DNA from: Strigamia acuminata
Lineage: Eukaryota > Arthropoda > Chilopoda > Geophilomorpha > Linotaeniidae
Direction of reading: 5' to 3'
Length of the DNA stretch: 64,000 nt
NCBI GenBank assembly: GCA_949358305.1
Contig: OX442315.1
Coordinates: 21,230,427 to 21,294,426, forward strand
Shown here: positions 1-12,000 of the stretch, one piece after another
Layout: every line of letters begins with the position of its first letter
Position numbering within the stretch: the stretch's first letter is position 1
Program-made: the position numbers and the translations under genes
The notes under the pieces: generated by a model
Database searches by the model: none
Told to the model about the DNA's origin: nothing
The model's input: the letters and a program-made list of their open reading frames with translations, nothing else

Positions 1-60
1 TACATTTCATCTTCTATTTAAAGTTATATGATTTTTGTTTGGCAATTCCCCTTTTCCTAG

Positions 61-2492
61 GCGTTTGAAATAATGACTGTAGTAAAAAATACGTTGCTGC
101 AAGAGTTCCCCAAACCCTCCACTTCAACGCTGGCTTCACTTTTACACCAACAAAACTACCTGACTAAAAACCAATTGCAAGACAGTCCTTTGTATACAAG
201 TTCGGATAAACTACTCAGCAAGTTTGAAGTACTTGAAATGCAAAATTGTATTACCAATTGATACGACTATTATTATTTATTTTGAAATAAATGCTTTCTA
301 GGTTTCGAAGTTTCTGAAAACTCCAGGAGTAGGCTATTTTAAACCAATGGCACCACTACCAACCAATCTAAAAGTAGTAATCGTACTACAACATACAAAG
401 AACAGGTTTCTAAACATTTAAAAATACGTCAGATTGAGATTTAAATTTGAAATATAAACAAATCGTTGCTTTCAGAGATGCTTTATATGGCGGGATTTAC
501 AGCTCCAAAGGTAAGTATCGTGAGTATAAGACATCCTTTGTTCAATATTAATTCAATTACTCGTTAGATGCAACAATTGCTAAAACTACCTGCTTAGCAT
601 CTGATTTCGAAGAATTGAATGTCAAACTGAACAATATTCAACAAAACTGGTCCGATCTAATGTTCAGATACAAAAACATCTCGGTAACTTCCATTATCGG
701 TATACGTGTTCAATTTACATTCAATTTTCATTCAGATTTTGACCACGTCAAAATATTTCACAACTTTTTTGAAAAAATTTAAAACGCTTATACAAAATCT
801 TGATAAGTATTTTCAACCAATATTCGACTCATTCCAAGACAAAAGGTAATTCTCCAAGTTTTTAACTAACAACCCCGAAAATTGATGACATTTTTAAACA
901 TTTTTAGCAGTTCTATTTCAAATGAAGATTATTCTTCAGGCCCAACAAGCATTCTTCTATTAGCTGACATTTCACTCCAAAAATTTCCTTTGGAGTTATT
1001 GCCTTTCTTTCAGAACAATTTTGCATCTTGCTCAGTAGTTCGAGATTTTTCTTACACCATGTACTGTCAGCGTGGTAAAACATAAACAGCTCCCAAACAA
1101 ACTTCCCAAACCCAATGATAATTCATCCTAATTTAGAAACTGTACATCGATCATCAGTACACACATCAGCCCCAGCAAAGACGAACAAAGTTTACTGTAT
1201 CCCAAAAACAAAAACATACCGTATTACCTCACATAAAGCGGCATGCCGTTGGGCATGGGTTTACCAGATATTTAAAATTGCGTACAAAAATTTTATACCG
1301 GCATGCCGGTATAAACCGAAACATGCCGGTATAAGTGAAAAAGTGGGTTTTTTGTTTTTTTTATTTTAAAGGGCCCGGATGAATAATTATGTTGGTTTTT
1401 GGGCCTAAAATTGAAGTTTTCCTAATTTTCTGTAGATTTGTATTAAAATCTGGGTAAATTTATAGAAATACTAAGTAATTTCTTACATTTTGGACATCTA
1501 AAAAGGATTTTATGCTTGTTTTAACCAAATTCTCATTTAGAAAAATTTGTTCTCACTTACACCGGCATGCTGTTAAAAACGAGGTTTATCGGCATGCCGG
1601 TATAACTCGAATTATACCGGCATGCGGCTTAATGTGAGGTAATACGGTAACTTTTAATAATTCTACTTGTAAAACCTTACCTCGGATCAGACACGATTGA
1701 AAACAATCCGACCGACTTTCTAAACGATTCTTGGTTTGACAACATACAATCACTACTAACAGACGACTTGCATAGCGACACCAAAAACATATTCGCAGGA
1801 GATTCCGAAAGCTTCAGGTAAAAATTGTTCAAATTACTAATTCACCTTGTTACCAATTAATTAATTAGCATAAATAACTGGGGTCAAAATGAAATGTGGA
1901 AAAATCTACACGCCTGGATCTGTACATCGTCACCGGAAACATGTAGAGATTTGATCAAAGCCCAACTGATGAACAACCGCCCATCCGATTTGAAAACCGC
2001 TCTAATTTTCTGCTACAGCGCTCAATGCAATTTCGAAAACATGAAGTAAGCATTAATTAAACAAAAAATTTAATCAAATCTCACCTGCTAAATTTGCAGA
2101 ATCAAATACGATCCTGCAAACCTGGCACTGCTTTTGACATTGGCTGGATTTTCGACCATTGTAATCAACCAATGGATCGAGCAAAAATCCAGTATTAAAG
2201 ACAACATGTCAGCTATTTTAAAAGGTTAAGTTTTCCTCAAACAAATGGCAAACTTTGCACTAACAACAACGCTTTTATTACAGAAATTCGCAGTAATCCC
2301 AAAGGCGTGGCCTATGCCGTGAATACTGTCAATGGAGTCAGTAGGATGGATCAAATCGATGAAACTTTGTCCACCACGTCAACGTCGGCATTTAGTTCAG
2401 TACATGAAGACGAAAAGAATATTTTCACGAAATTTTTAAGCGGCAATCTAGTTTGTTACGGGTTAACCAACGTTGCGATGCTACCGGCGTAA
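61..2492 (+). CDS. CFAP46: CFAP46-like cilia/flagella protein, C-terminal part (5' end outside window)
   Basis: Ten exons join in one frame: 61-228, 302-405, 476-510, 568-683, 736-845, 908-1074, 1691-1817, 1869-2045, 2100-2224, 2284-2492 (445 codons, stop 2490-2492). The first exon starts at a splice acceptor, so the gene begins upstream of the window. I recognise the C-terminal region of CFAP46 (TTC40), a protein of the axonemal central apparatus, from blocks such as LLLADISLQKFPLELLPFF, SVVRDFSYTMYCQR and LLTLAGFSTIVINQW. No named motif proves this, so the family call is from memory of the pattern. The 616-bp sixth intron holds a MITE. The gene converges on CCT7, with about 115 bp between the stop codons. 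Presence of such a gene implies motile axonemes, for example in sperm. Confidence 0.62.
1219..1647. mobile_element. MITE with long terminal inverted repeats and TA duplication, in a CFAP46-like intron
   Basis: The left end (CCGTATTACCTCACAT from 1219) and the right end (reverse complement ending at 1647) are near-perfect inverted copies over about 29 bp. Both are flanked by TA (1217-1218 and 1648-1649), as for Tc1/mariner-type insertion. The 429-bp element has no coding capacity. Its interior carries several further palindromic copies of GGCATGCCGGTATAA near 1300-1335 and 1560-1625, so the whole unit can fold on itself. It lies entirely inside intron 1075-1690. Confidence 0.85.
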
Positions 2493-2608
2493 TAAAATTC
2501 ATGCGTTCAAAGACGTTGAAGCAGAATTTTATTATTTTGTGATACAAAACATGTTGCAATTTATCTCTCCTTTAAACTTAAAAATAAGAACAAACTAACT
2601 TCCCAATC

Positions 2609-5312
2609 TTAATAAGGTCTTCCGTGTCCTCGTCCTCTACCCGCGCCACCATCGTCGCCGCCAGACTTGGGGCTCTTAATGGTCTCATCGACAGATAGAA
2701 TCAAACACGCAGCTTCGCTAGCCGCCACCAAAGCATTCGTTTTAACGATTGCCGGTTCCCACACGCAAGCTTTGAAGTTATCCGCAATGTCCTCGTTGAA
2801 AATATCAACTCCGAACCAAATCCCACCTAAATAAATTACATAAAAATTAAGAAAGAAATAAAATAAAAATTTAATCGATTAATCGTCACCTTGAGCGTGT
2901 TTTTGACGCAATTTATTCAAAATGTTCGTCGCATCAAAGCCAGCATTCGTGCAAAGTTGTCTCGGAATGATTTCGAGCGCTTTGGCCATGGCGCCGATCA
3001 AAAGTTGTTCCTTGCCTGGAATCGTTCTAGAGAAATCTCGAAGGTATTTGCTGATTTCCATCTCTATGGCTCCACCACCTGTTGGGAATACAAATAAGGT
3101 TAAAAATAAAAAAAACTGTCGTTTGTTGAGCCGAGAAACCATACCGGCAACGATAGCGTCGTTTTTCATGGTTCGGCGAACAATCATGATAGCATCGTGA
3201 AGAGATCGTTCAGTTTCCTCAATAAACTGCTCGGCACCACCTCGAAGAATGATTGTACAAGTTTTAGCATTTGCACACCCGGTGAAATAATTATATCTGC
3301 AATTCGAAATGTTTGTTTCATTAACAAGAACGCTATTAAAAAAAAAAAAGAGATTCAATTCAACAAAACACCGTGACGGAAAAACTAGACAATTTACTCA
3401 AAACGAGCAAATTGTGCTAATTATCCGACACAAGACTTTTTCTCCCACAATTGTAACACCCGACGACAATTCGTAGTCGCAAAGTTGACTTAATTGTGGT
3501 CATCAAAATCCTCACTAAGTGTTCCAATTCAATACCTTTCTCCTCCGATTTGCTGTTCTTCAAACTTTTCACACGTTCCTAAAATGGCATCATTCAAGTC
3601 GTTGACAGTTGTCACAATCGATCCACCACACGCCTTCATAGTCCGTTTAAGATCTTCTTCGTTTACTCGGCCAGCACAAAACATATCCCTAAATTTATTA
3701 CAATTTATTAATGTTTGTTTCAAAACTATGAACACTACAATGTGTAAAAGGTTCAACTCTCAGAAACACGGTTGTGAAAATATCAATTAAAAATCGACTC
3801 AAAACGAGCAATCATAACGATTTTTCCACAACACGATTAGTTCTCCCACAATTGCTCAGGCGACAAACATAAATTTGTCACATTAAGCGCAATTATGGTT
3901 GTGAAATATCACCAATTTCATCGTTCCTTTACCTGTCAGCAAAATATTGCGTAGCAACATCTCCGATTGGTAGTTTTGACAGAATTACTTTCGCTCCGCT
4001 GTCGCATAGTTTTTGCAGTTTTTCGTACAAAATATTCCATTCCGCATCAACAATGCTTTGATATTCCTTAAATTAAAGTCACAAATGAAAAACAACGAAA
4101 TATTGAATTAGAAATATTTTAAATACCATGACATTGTCCACTCTGATTTCAGCATTATCCTTCTCAGCTTTTAATTCCAATTCAATATTAAGTAAAGCGA
4201 TTTTAGGTTTGCTGTATTCTTTGCGTTGCATTTCGAATCCAGCGTAAGAAAACGTTTTCTTAAAAGCTACACCGGCGACCAATCTCGATTCTTCCAACGA
4301 ACCACCTTGAACCTTTTTAATACCGATCATATTAAGCGGCAATAATTCGTCCAGAAGCATAACTGCATCGACCACCATTCTAGCAAAAAAATCTTTCTGT
4401 GACGCGATTAGTTTGGAGCTTAAAGTTGTCGCGGCACATTTTTCCAGTAGCATCTTGTGTTCCCTAATAAATAAAACAATAATAACCAAAATTATTCCTT
4501 ACAAAATACAAATTTTGCAAAATTCTAACTTTGAATCCTCTCGCTTAACGTGTACAGCGATTTCCTTTATTCTTTCAACTGCCAAGTTCGAAGCTTTGCG
4601 AAAACTACGAATAATCACTTGTGGATGAACACCCTCTTCTACAAAAGACTTGCATTGTTTTAAAAACTCCCCAGCTAATAGAACCACACTAGTTGTTCCA
4701 TCACCAACCTAGAAATAATTATTTTTATAAAATTAACTTCATTTCCTTTAAATATTTAATTTTACCTCTGCATCTTGAGACTTAGCAATATCAACTAAGG
4801 TTCGTGCAGCTGGATGAATAATGTCCAGAAGCTTAACAATAGTTGCACCGTCATTGGAGATTGTTGTTTTTTCTAAAGATTTAAAAGAAAAATAGATTAA
4901 CACAAATTTGAAATGAAATTTAAAACATTCCAAAACTCATACGTTATACCTTTGTCATCAACAATCAGTTTATCCATTCCTCTAGGCCCCAATGTAGTAC
5001 GAACAGTGTCGACAACTGCCTGGCATGCATTGATGTTACTTATAAGTTGAGGCTTTCCTTGCGAGTTTTCCGTTCCCTCCTTTAGGAGAATTATTTGCGG
5101 TTGCTACAAATCGAGAATATTTCATTTTTAAATAAAATCTTAACGCCACACCTTGGCTTTAGAATATCGGCACTGAAACAAAAGCCATGTGCTTTGCACT
5201 CATTTCTTGTCAAAATCACGTTACAAATTACAATACTTAGATAATTAATTCCCTATTAAAAACACATCGTATTTTTACAACCTTTAGAGGTAAGATAATT
5301 AGTAATTACCAT
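2609..5312 (-). CDS. CCT7: T-complex protein 1 subunit eta (CCT7 chaperonin subunit)
   Basis: Exons in transcript order: 5312-5310 (ATG alone), 5103-4950, 4872-4766, 4708-4530, 4463-4127, 4066-3933, 3688-3536, 3296-3145, 3078-2890, 2826-2609. They give 541 residues, about the family length. This is one of eight subunits of the cytosolic CCT/TRiC ring that folds actin, tubulin and other clients using ATP. Visible group II chaperonin motifs: [13 protein letters not shown] near residue 38, [27 protein letters not shown] (ATP site), and [18 protein letters not shown]. The eta-type C-terminal block [10 protein letters not shown] / [15 protein letters not shown] is present. The tail ends in a Gly/Arg-rich stretch ([10 protein letters not shown]). 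The first exon contributes only the start codon, so the start depends on the 206-bp intron being spliced. The gene is head-to-head with the HAUS8-like gene. Confidence 0.97.
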
Positions 5313-5823
5313 CGTTACAGCTCAAAAAGAATCGAAGTATGCCCAACCTAATAAGGACCTAAACACACGGATTTGCAGAGAAATGCAATGGCTGCCAGAC
5401 AAAGTAGACTGGAAATCATGCCGGAAACCGCGACACTTTCGTCAAAGGCACAACTACAATTGGCTAGCACCCGCAATATACCCACAAATTTTATAAAATT
5501 GTTTTTCTTTCAAAGATATTTTAGACAAAATGTAATAAAAAAATGTAACGAAAAAATGAAAGAAAAAACAGAGAGTTTTATTTTATTTACATTAACAAAT
5601 TGGAAAAAAAAACTGCACGAAATAACAGATACACAAACACCATGCGCCTGCTAGTGTCAAAGGCGGGAAATGGAAATGTGTTATTAGTTACGACATTTAA
5701 ATTCCTTTTCGGGCGACGTTCGACTGTGCTGATTTTTCAGGATGGAAAGACGTTTTAAGTGCGACAGAAATATTTGGAAATCAATATCCAGAGAATTTTA
5801 TCACGTTGTTCATTTCTAGAGTA
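5313..5823. promoter_or_regulatory. Shared divergent promoter interval, CCT7 / HAUS8-like
   Basis: About 510 bp separate the two start codons. ORFs here are short and unsupported. A likely acceptor (TTTCTAG just before 5820) suggests the HAUS8-like gene has a 5' UTR intron, so part of this interval is leader. No TATA box or other clear core element could be assigned. Confidence 0.45.
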
Positions 5824-7133
5824 ATGCCTAAACTCGTTCAACACAAAACTTCGACGCCTGGCTCACCGACGAGGGAAGAAAAAGATAGTGCATCTAAAGG
5901 TGCCAGCAGTTTTAGTTTCAGAGAGCAAAGGGAGAGAGAGATCGATTCACGATATCAGGTACCGCACGTTTGGCGATTCAGAGTTTGGGATCGCCGCATA
6001 GCAATAGTAATAATTAAGATTAATTACGGTAAATTAATTAAATTCGTGTAGGCATATCCCGCTGGTTCCAGTGGTGGATCAAATTCCTCCGCTTATCATG
6101 GTACGGTAGGCTAAATAATAAATATTAGGCTCCAGTCAACTGTGGTTTTCGTTATCTTTTCCAGACTCCGATCTCGATGTAGAAAATGCAAAAATACCGG
6201 CAAGCAATGTAATTCGTCTTAATTTATTTTTTAAATTTCAAATGTTAATTCTGCAGAATGTTTTTTTCTCTTTTCTTTTCTAGTCGGCAAAGCGGTTAGA
6301 AGAACAATCTCTAAGTGTCGATGTAGCGCATGCACGTTATGTCCAAGCGCTGTACTTGGATGCAACGATGAAAAATTATGTAAACCAACATAAGAAAGAT
6401 GAAACGGTACATTGGGTATGCCGCATTATGTGTCAATCATATTTAAACACATTTTTTAATTGTAGACTTATTTGGCCCAATTGTCACTATTAGTTAGCAA
6501 CTTGAGCGACCATCTTGCCTATTTGGAACGAATGACAATGGCAGCTAAGCATCAAAAGGAGGTTAAAGAAGTCATCAGACGGCAAGTAAGTCGTTGGAAC
6601 GAATTGTCATTATTTTTCTTTTTTAGTTAATTAAATTTTTTAATGCAGGAGAGTTGTTTAACTAAAGTAAAAACCGCTTTAGAGTCGAGTATGGAACCGT
6701 TTAGAAAGCTCATGGATGCGATTGATAGTAATCGCCACAATATACAATTTGTAGGAATTTGCCTGGATGCTGACGAATTAAGTAAGGAAGACAAATAAAT
6801 TTCAATCTAACGATCAATGCACGTTTTAAAATGTAGATAAATTATCATCAATGGTGGATAAGATAGCCATAGTCCTGCACAAACTAACGCAGATTTTCAA
6901 TGGCTGTAATTTATTAAAATCGTCGCAATCGTATAATGATCTTCAGTCTGCTTTGCAAAAAGGATTCGATCTTTTGAAACAGTAAATTAACGTGTCTGAA
7001 AATTTATTTCCAATGTTAATCATTGCTTTTGCACAGATGCCGTGAAAATATGCATACGTTGGAAAACTCCGTGATTGAAACTAGTTCAGTGAGAATACAG
7101 ATGTTGCACAAAGCCGACAAGCCACGAGAATAA
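5824..7133 (+). CDS. HAUS8: HAUS augmin-like complex subunit 8-like protein
   Basis: Eight exons: 5824-5958, 6052-6100, 6165-6208, 6284-6406, 6466-6585, 6649-6781, 6837-6981, 7037-7133. They give 281 residues, shorter than vertebrate HAUS8 (about 410). Augmin binds spindle microtubules and recruits gamma-tubulin for branching nucleation. The call rests on overall layout. A basic, Ser-rich N-terminus ends in REIDSRYQ (HAUS8 has a similar ESRY motif). The rest is helical, with ESSMEPFRKLMDAIDSNRH followed by a short IQFVGICLDADE segment, resembling the HAUS8 stretch ahead of its conserved H-E-L-P region. The start at 5824 follows a probable acceptor; an in-frame ATG at 5806 would lie in the intron. 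A degenerate copy of its last exons lies downstream at 8489-8836. Confidence 0.6.
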
Positions 7134-7383
7134 AATTATTTTAAAACAAAATATTTTCCAGTGATCTCAATAAAATGTATCAGTTCAGTACTATAATAAA
7201 AGTTTATTTATGATCCTACAGTACACAAATTAATAAAACCAAACTTTTAACACACTGGCCAATTTTACTATTTCCAATTAAATTTCCTGTGGTATTGGTA
7301 CTTTGATCCATGTCAGCTCCACAACACAAAAGCATCCATATGCATCTGCAGGGGTACAGTGGGGGGCAAAAGTAAGGGAGTTA

Positions 7384-7679
7384 CTTTAGAATATGGCAGG
7401 TACTTTTTGTAAGAATTGTGTTTTTTTCTTTTTTTTCCCCCCTTGACCCCCGCGAACCTCCCCTTTTCCGGTTTTTTTTATGTGAACCAGACAGGGATAA
7501 TCGAGCAACAATGGCGGCTACACAGCCCTTTGGCTGATGTAAACGAGAGCTTTTACTCAGCATTTTCAACCAGATAACTTAATTTCCGACACTTTTGAGT
7601 GTCATTTTCGGAGTCAGCGTACCTTTTTTGGTAAGTAACCAAATTTTGGGCCCATTCCGAAGCGAGCCATATTCTAAAG
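7384..7679. mobile_element. Short MITE, 14-15 bp inverted ends, TA flanks
   Basis: CTTTAGAATATGGC at the left end is matched by its exact reverse complement GCCATATTCTAAAG at the right end. TA lies on both sides (7382-7383, 7680-7681). The 296-bp element is non-coding and distinct in sequence from the MITE at 1219-1647. It lies between the HAUS8-like gene and its broken copy. Confidence 0.75.
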
Positions 7680-8269
7680 TAAACCCGTGCGGAGTATGAT
7701 CGGGCGGGGTGCCGTCAGAACGGCGAATCACCAAAGGGCGAATCTCGCCATGGTGATTAATGGCGAAAAATTATATTTTTTGGACAAAAACATTTCCAAT
7801 GGCGAATTTGCACACATATGGCCGCCCCAAATCTTCGTATGGCCGTCGCAAATGGTCGTATTCGAGGATTTGCATTTAACACTTAATTTCAATTTTCAGT
7901 TGCACTTACGATGTTGCAAAATGCATATAATTGATATGACTTGTCAAAAATGATATTTTTGGAACCAAAAAGTCGATTTTTACACTTACCATATATGTAA
8001 ATAACATAAGCGTATTGGCCCCAGCTAATCTGGTGAATTTTAAGTGACAGTTTAGGTTAAAAATCTGTATGTGGTTTGTAAAATAACTATCCGTATATTT
8101 ACGGTTGTGAAGAATTTCCGTTCGTTCTGTTAACAGTGCCGTAATATTATGTTAGGAAATGAAATTGCCCGTTTTTACAAATTCCAGAATATCCATTTCT
8201 TTACCCCAAATTCAGTTTGAGATGCCTGTCATTGAATTCTATAGAAAATGGTACTGGCAAAATTTGGTT

Positions 8270-8400
8270 TCTTTGGGGTCGTCCATAAATTACGCAACGC
8301 ACCAATGGGATAGAGGGAGATTTCAGTTTTGTTACGTAATTAGGGGTGGAGGCTTCGGAAATTTGTTACGAATATGTTACAGAGGGGGGTTAGTTTACCT
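8270..8400. repeat. Dispersed repeat with GTCGTCCATAAATTACG end
   Basis: The sequence opens with a CGTCCATAAATTACG(C/T)AAC motif and contains a GTTTTGTTACGTAATT block followed by G-rich runs. The same elements recur in inverse order at about 34120-34255. Two copies in one window with shared ends indicate a dispersed, probably palindromic, non-autonomous element. Family not assigned. Confidence 0.55.
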
Positions 8401-8488
8401 GAATAGGCCTACTGCACTGTTTACATCATAAAGTCAATTTTTACACACAAAAAGTCAATCGACTACGGACACATGCCACGCAGATTTT

Positions 8489-8836
8489 AAAATCGTCGCA
8501 ATCGTATAATGATGTTCAGTCTGCTTTGCAAAAAGGATTCGATCTTTGAAACAGTAAATTAACGTGTCTGAAAATTTATTTTCGCTGTTAATCATTGCTT
8601 TTGCACGTTGGAAAACTGTGATTGAAACCAGTTCAGTGAGAATACAGATGTTGCACAAAGCCGACAAGCCACGAGAATAAAATTATTTTTAAACAAAATA
8701 TTTTCCAGTGATCTCAATAAAATGTACCAGTTCAGTACTACAATAAAAGTTTATTTATGAATATGATCCTACAGTACAGAAATTAATGAAACTTTTCACA
8801 CACTGGTCAATTTTACTATATACAATTAAATTTCCA
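8489..8836 (+). pseudogene. Broken duplicate of the HAUS8-like gene 3' end
   Basis: This stretch repeats about 6918-7282 of the HAUS8-like gene: end of exon 7, the following intron, exon 8 and the 3' flank with its polyadenylation region. It keeps intron sequence, so it is a DNA-level copy and not a retrocopy. It has lost the acceptor and first codons of the last exon (the sequence around CAGATGCCGTGAAAATATGC) and one T in the run before GAAACAG, so it cannot be spliced or read as in the parent. No promoter or upstream exons are seen. Confidence 0.85.
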
Positions 8837-9034
8837 ATTTGATGTTAAGATGGATTTGCACCCCGATGAGATTCCGAGTATTATTATTAACGATTCTCTA
8901 AGAATAAAATGCCGTGTGTAATTGTACGTAGGTACTCAATTCAATACTTCGCCTCCAATTGTTTAACCAAAAAAAGCGCAAAACTTCAATTAAATCATCA
9001 TTTGTATTCCCAAAGATTTCCAGCATTTACTAAC

Positions 9035-12000
9035 TTAAATCAATTGCAATTCGATGTAATCCTTTCTAATGCCAATTACATCACCTTCGATATCGTCTTC
9101 AATAGATTCCAAAGACTGTATCTTATCGCGAATGGTTTTATCGGACGGATAGCCTGGAAATAAAATAAACTTTGATTAATTTTTCGAAAAATCATACAAA
9201 TGATTTCTTTTTAACCTTCAACGACACATTTCACCGCCATCATAGGAAAATCTACAAACTCCTCAGCATAAGGGCGTAAAAACACGCCATCGATTTCTTC
9301 TGTATATCCATAATCAAACAAAAGTACGATAAACTTTTTCGGATTTAAAATCACAGAACTACACGCCGCACGATTCCACGAATTTCCTAATTAATAAATG
9401 ATTGAAATAATGTCATAATTATGCTAATTGTCACATATCATTACGAAAGAAAGCCAAGCAAAGTTCCCCAAGTCGCGGTTCAAAAGATGAATTATCTGCA
9501 ACAGCAGTTTCATTGAATTTTTTCAAAGCAGAAATCAAATCGTCGTCTAAAATAAATAAATGAATTCGGATCAAATAAGAACAACACTCATTAAAGAACT
9601 TACTGAGACTTGGAATTATAAAAATCGCATCTTCATCTGCAATCCCAAAACTGGCTTTAATAGGACCTAACTCAACTTTGGCTCGTTTTAAATGTTGAGA
9701 TACGAAATAATTTGGCGCTTTTCGTTCGCTCAGAAACTCAACCAGCATTGGATTGACTTTATCATTCACTACTTTCATTTCCAATGTTTTGTTCGCCATG
9801 TTATGTAATGACTCCGATGAGTCGGGGGCTCTAAATAGCGACACAGTCAACCCTAATCGAGGGTATTTAAGAGCTTCTGGTGTAATAGGTTGGATATCTT
9901 TGAACAGAACCTTTTCCTTGTTTCCGTAATCGATGAAGACAACTCTAGCACTTTGATCGGGATAAATTTCCATTAATTCAGCTCGATACCAACAGTCATC
10001 CTCAAACTTTGCAAGCGCCAGCTCTCCCTTAATAGGAGTGTACACCCGAGTGCCAGATGCATAATTACTTAGCAAATTAAATAATTCGCTAAATTGGGCC
10101 TTATTTTGACCCACACACACGGAAATATTTTTGGCACTCTCTATGTGAAGTATTACCACCGAAGCCACATCTTTGATTTTAAGTAGATTTTCAGGCAAAT
10201 CTGAAACAGTTGCTCGAGGCTCAGAAGCATTATTTTTCATTTGCAAACCACGATGTTGAGGTTTTGATCTTGAGGTAATTTCGTCCGGAATATCTACAAA
10301 ATATATTTTTTATATTTTAATATTTAAATTTACTTAATTTAATTTAATATTTAATTTAAAAAACTTTGGAGGGCATGCCCTAAAATCGTGAATCCAACCA
10401 GGGGGCCGGATGATTCTAATCATCTGACAGTGCCGGATATAAAGCGCCCCAAAAAGGTATATTTTGAATCAACAAACAAGGGTGGGTCTCTGAGAGCAGA
10501 TTCGGGCCACCTATCATCACTTGTGTACCTATAGGAATTGCAAATTGAATTGCAAAAACCTAAAATTAAAAAGGAAGACAATTTAAAATCATTATTTTCA
10601 TGTAATGTTTATGTACACAAGCTTCTATCGTAGACGATGACTAGTGACTATTATTTATGGACACTTATCTAGTAACAAAATATTCTAGAATAGCCGTAGA
10701 CTTTGATATTTAAATACACACGCACATTTTGAGAAGTTTTATCAAGAGCATTTGCCTAGTTCAAGGTAATAAACTGAAATTCGTTTGTAAAGGACCAGCC
10801 AATCAGATCTCCAAATGAAATTCGGGGTTTAGGGCAAGCCTTCCGGGGTAATACAGAAAATAATTAAATAAATAGGTAATTCAACTTAATTTAAAAAACA
10901 ATATCAATTTTTAGTTACGTACCTAGATTGACTACTACTAAATTTCCATCCATTTTCTCAATTATGACAGTAACCTCAGCTTTTTGCGTGGCTTCGAAAA
11001 TTTCTACGGCATTGTTGTGCTTCTTAATGAGATGTGGACAAACTTTACACCTAGTCGCCTAAACCAAAAAAAATTTTTTTTTATTATTATTTTAAAAGAT
11101 TAATAAAATAATTAATAAATCTTAACGATAAACGTACAAAAAATGATGTGCGCCAAATCGGGGCTGGTAATAACTTCATAGCAGCACTACTTATGTCAGC
11201 AACAATTTTTCCATAATCAACGAATTTAACGGTGTATTTTCCATTCCGATTAATCTAAATAGAAAATTAAATTTGAAACATCCCAAAACGAATTTTGTAA
11301 TAAAATAATATTTCACCTGAATAACCTTTCCTCTGTAGCATGAAGAATTATACTCAATTATATAAACCCCGTTCAGTCGAGGTGTGACATTACTATCCCG
11401 TGCTTTCGCTACTTTTATTAATTCTTCAGTGAACACAGCTAATTCCTTCACATCACGTTGAACCCATAAGACATCCGGGTTTTCAGCATGACAAATGACG
11501 CATTTAAAAGCTGTTTGAAGTGGCAGTGAGTCCAGTTTTGTTGTTGGAGTAGAAGTACCCATTCCAGGTGCATACTAAAGTGACAAAGAAAATATTTGAA
11601 TCAATAAAATACATTAAATTCGTCACAAAAGTTGCATCAAAGCTTCAAAAGTCCATATGGTACAAGCCAACACTAATTTGTTATTTCTAATTAATTGCCT
11701 TGTGATGATTTACTTGTCCTGTGTTCCGAGCTCTCGCTTCCATTTGATTATTCATCTCTCTGGGTTGGTAGCGATTCTCCTGATGTCTATTTCTGTTATC
11801 CCTTTGAAAATTTGATTGTTTAATGCACTCTGTATCTGTCGGGTTCTGCACAGGTTTTTTCACATCTCCAAATCCCATATTAGGCGAATAATATTCTCTC
11901 TGCCCTTGTCGGTTGTGGCTGAATGAAACAAACGTAAACAAACATCATGTTCTGAAGCAAACCATAACACGATGCATACTTTGAACTAAAATTGCGATCC

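Larger units (their letters stand above)
7134..9034. other. Gene-poor interval between HAUS8-like and RRM-Tudor gene A
   Basis: Apart from the MITE, the dispersed repeat and the HAUS8-like fragment listed separately, I see no gene. Small ORFs at 7687-7953 and 8159-8431 have no recognisable content. The 7690-7800 stretch is locally GC-richer and contains repeated GGCGAAT words, perhaps a decayed repeat. Confidence 0.5.

Noticed and set aside
1115..1369. 84-codon ORF on the plus strand
   Set aside because: It crosses the end of the intronic MITE and has no splice or family support.
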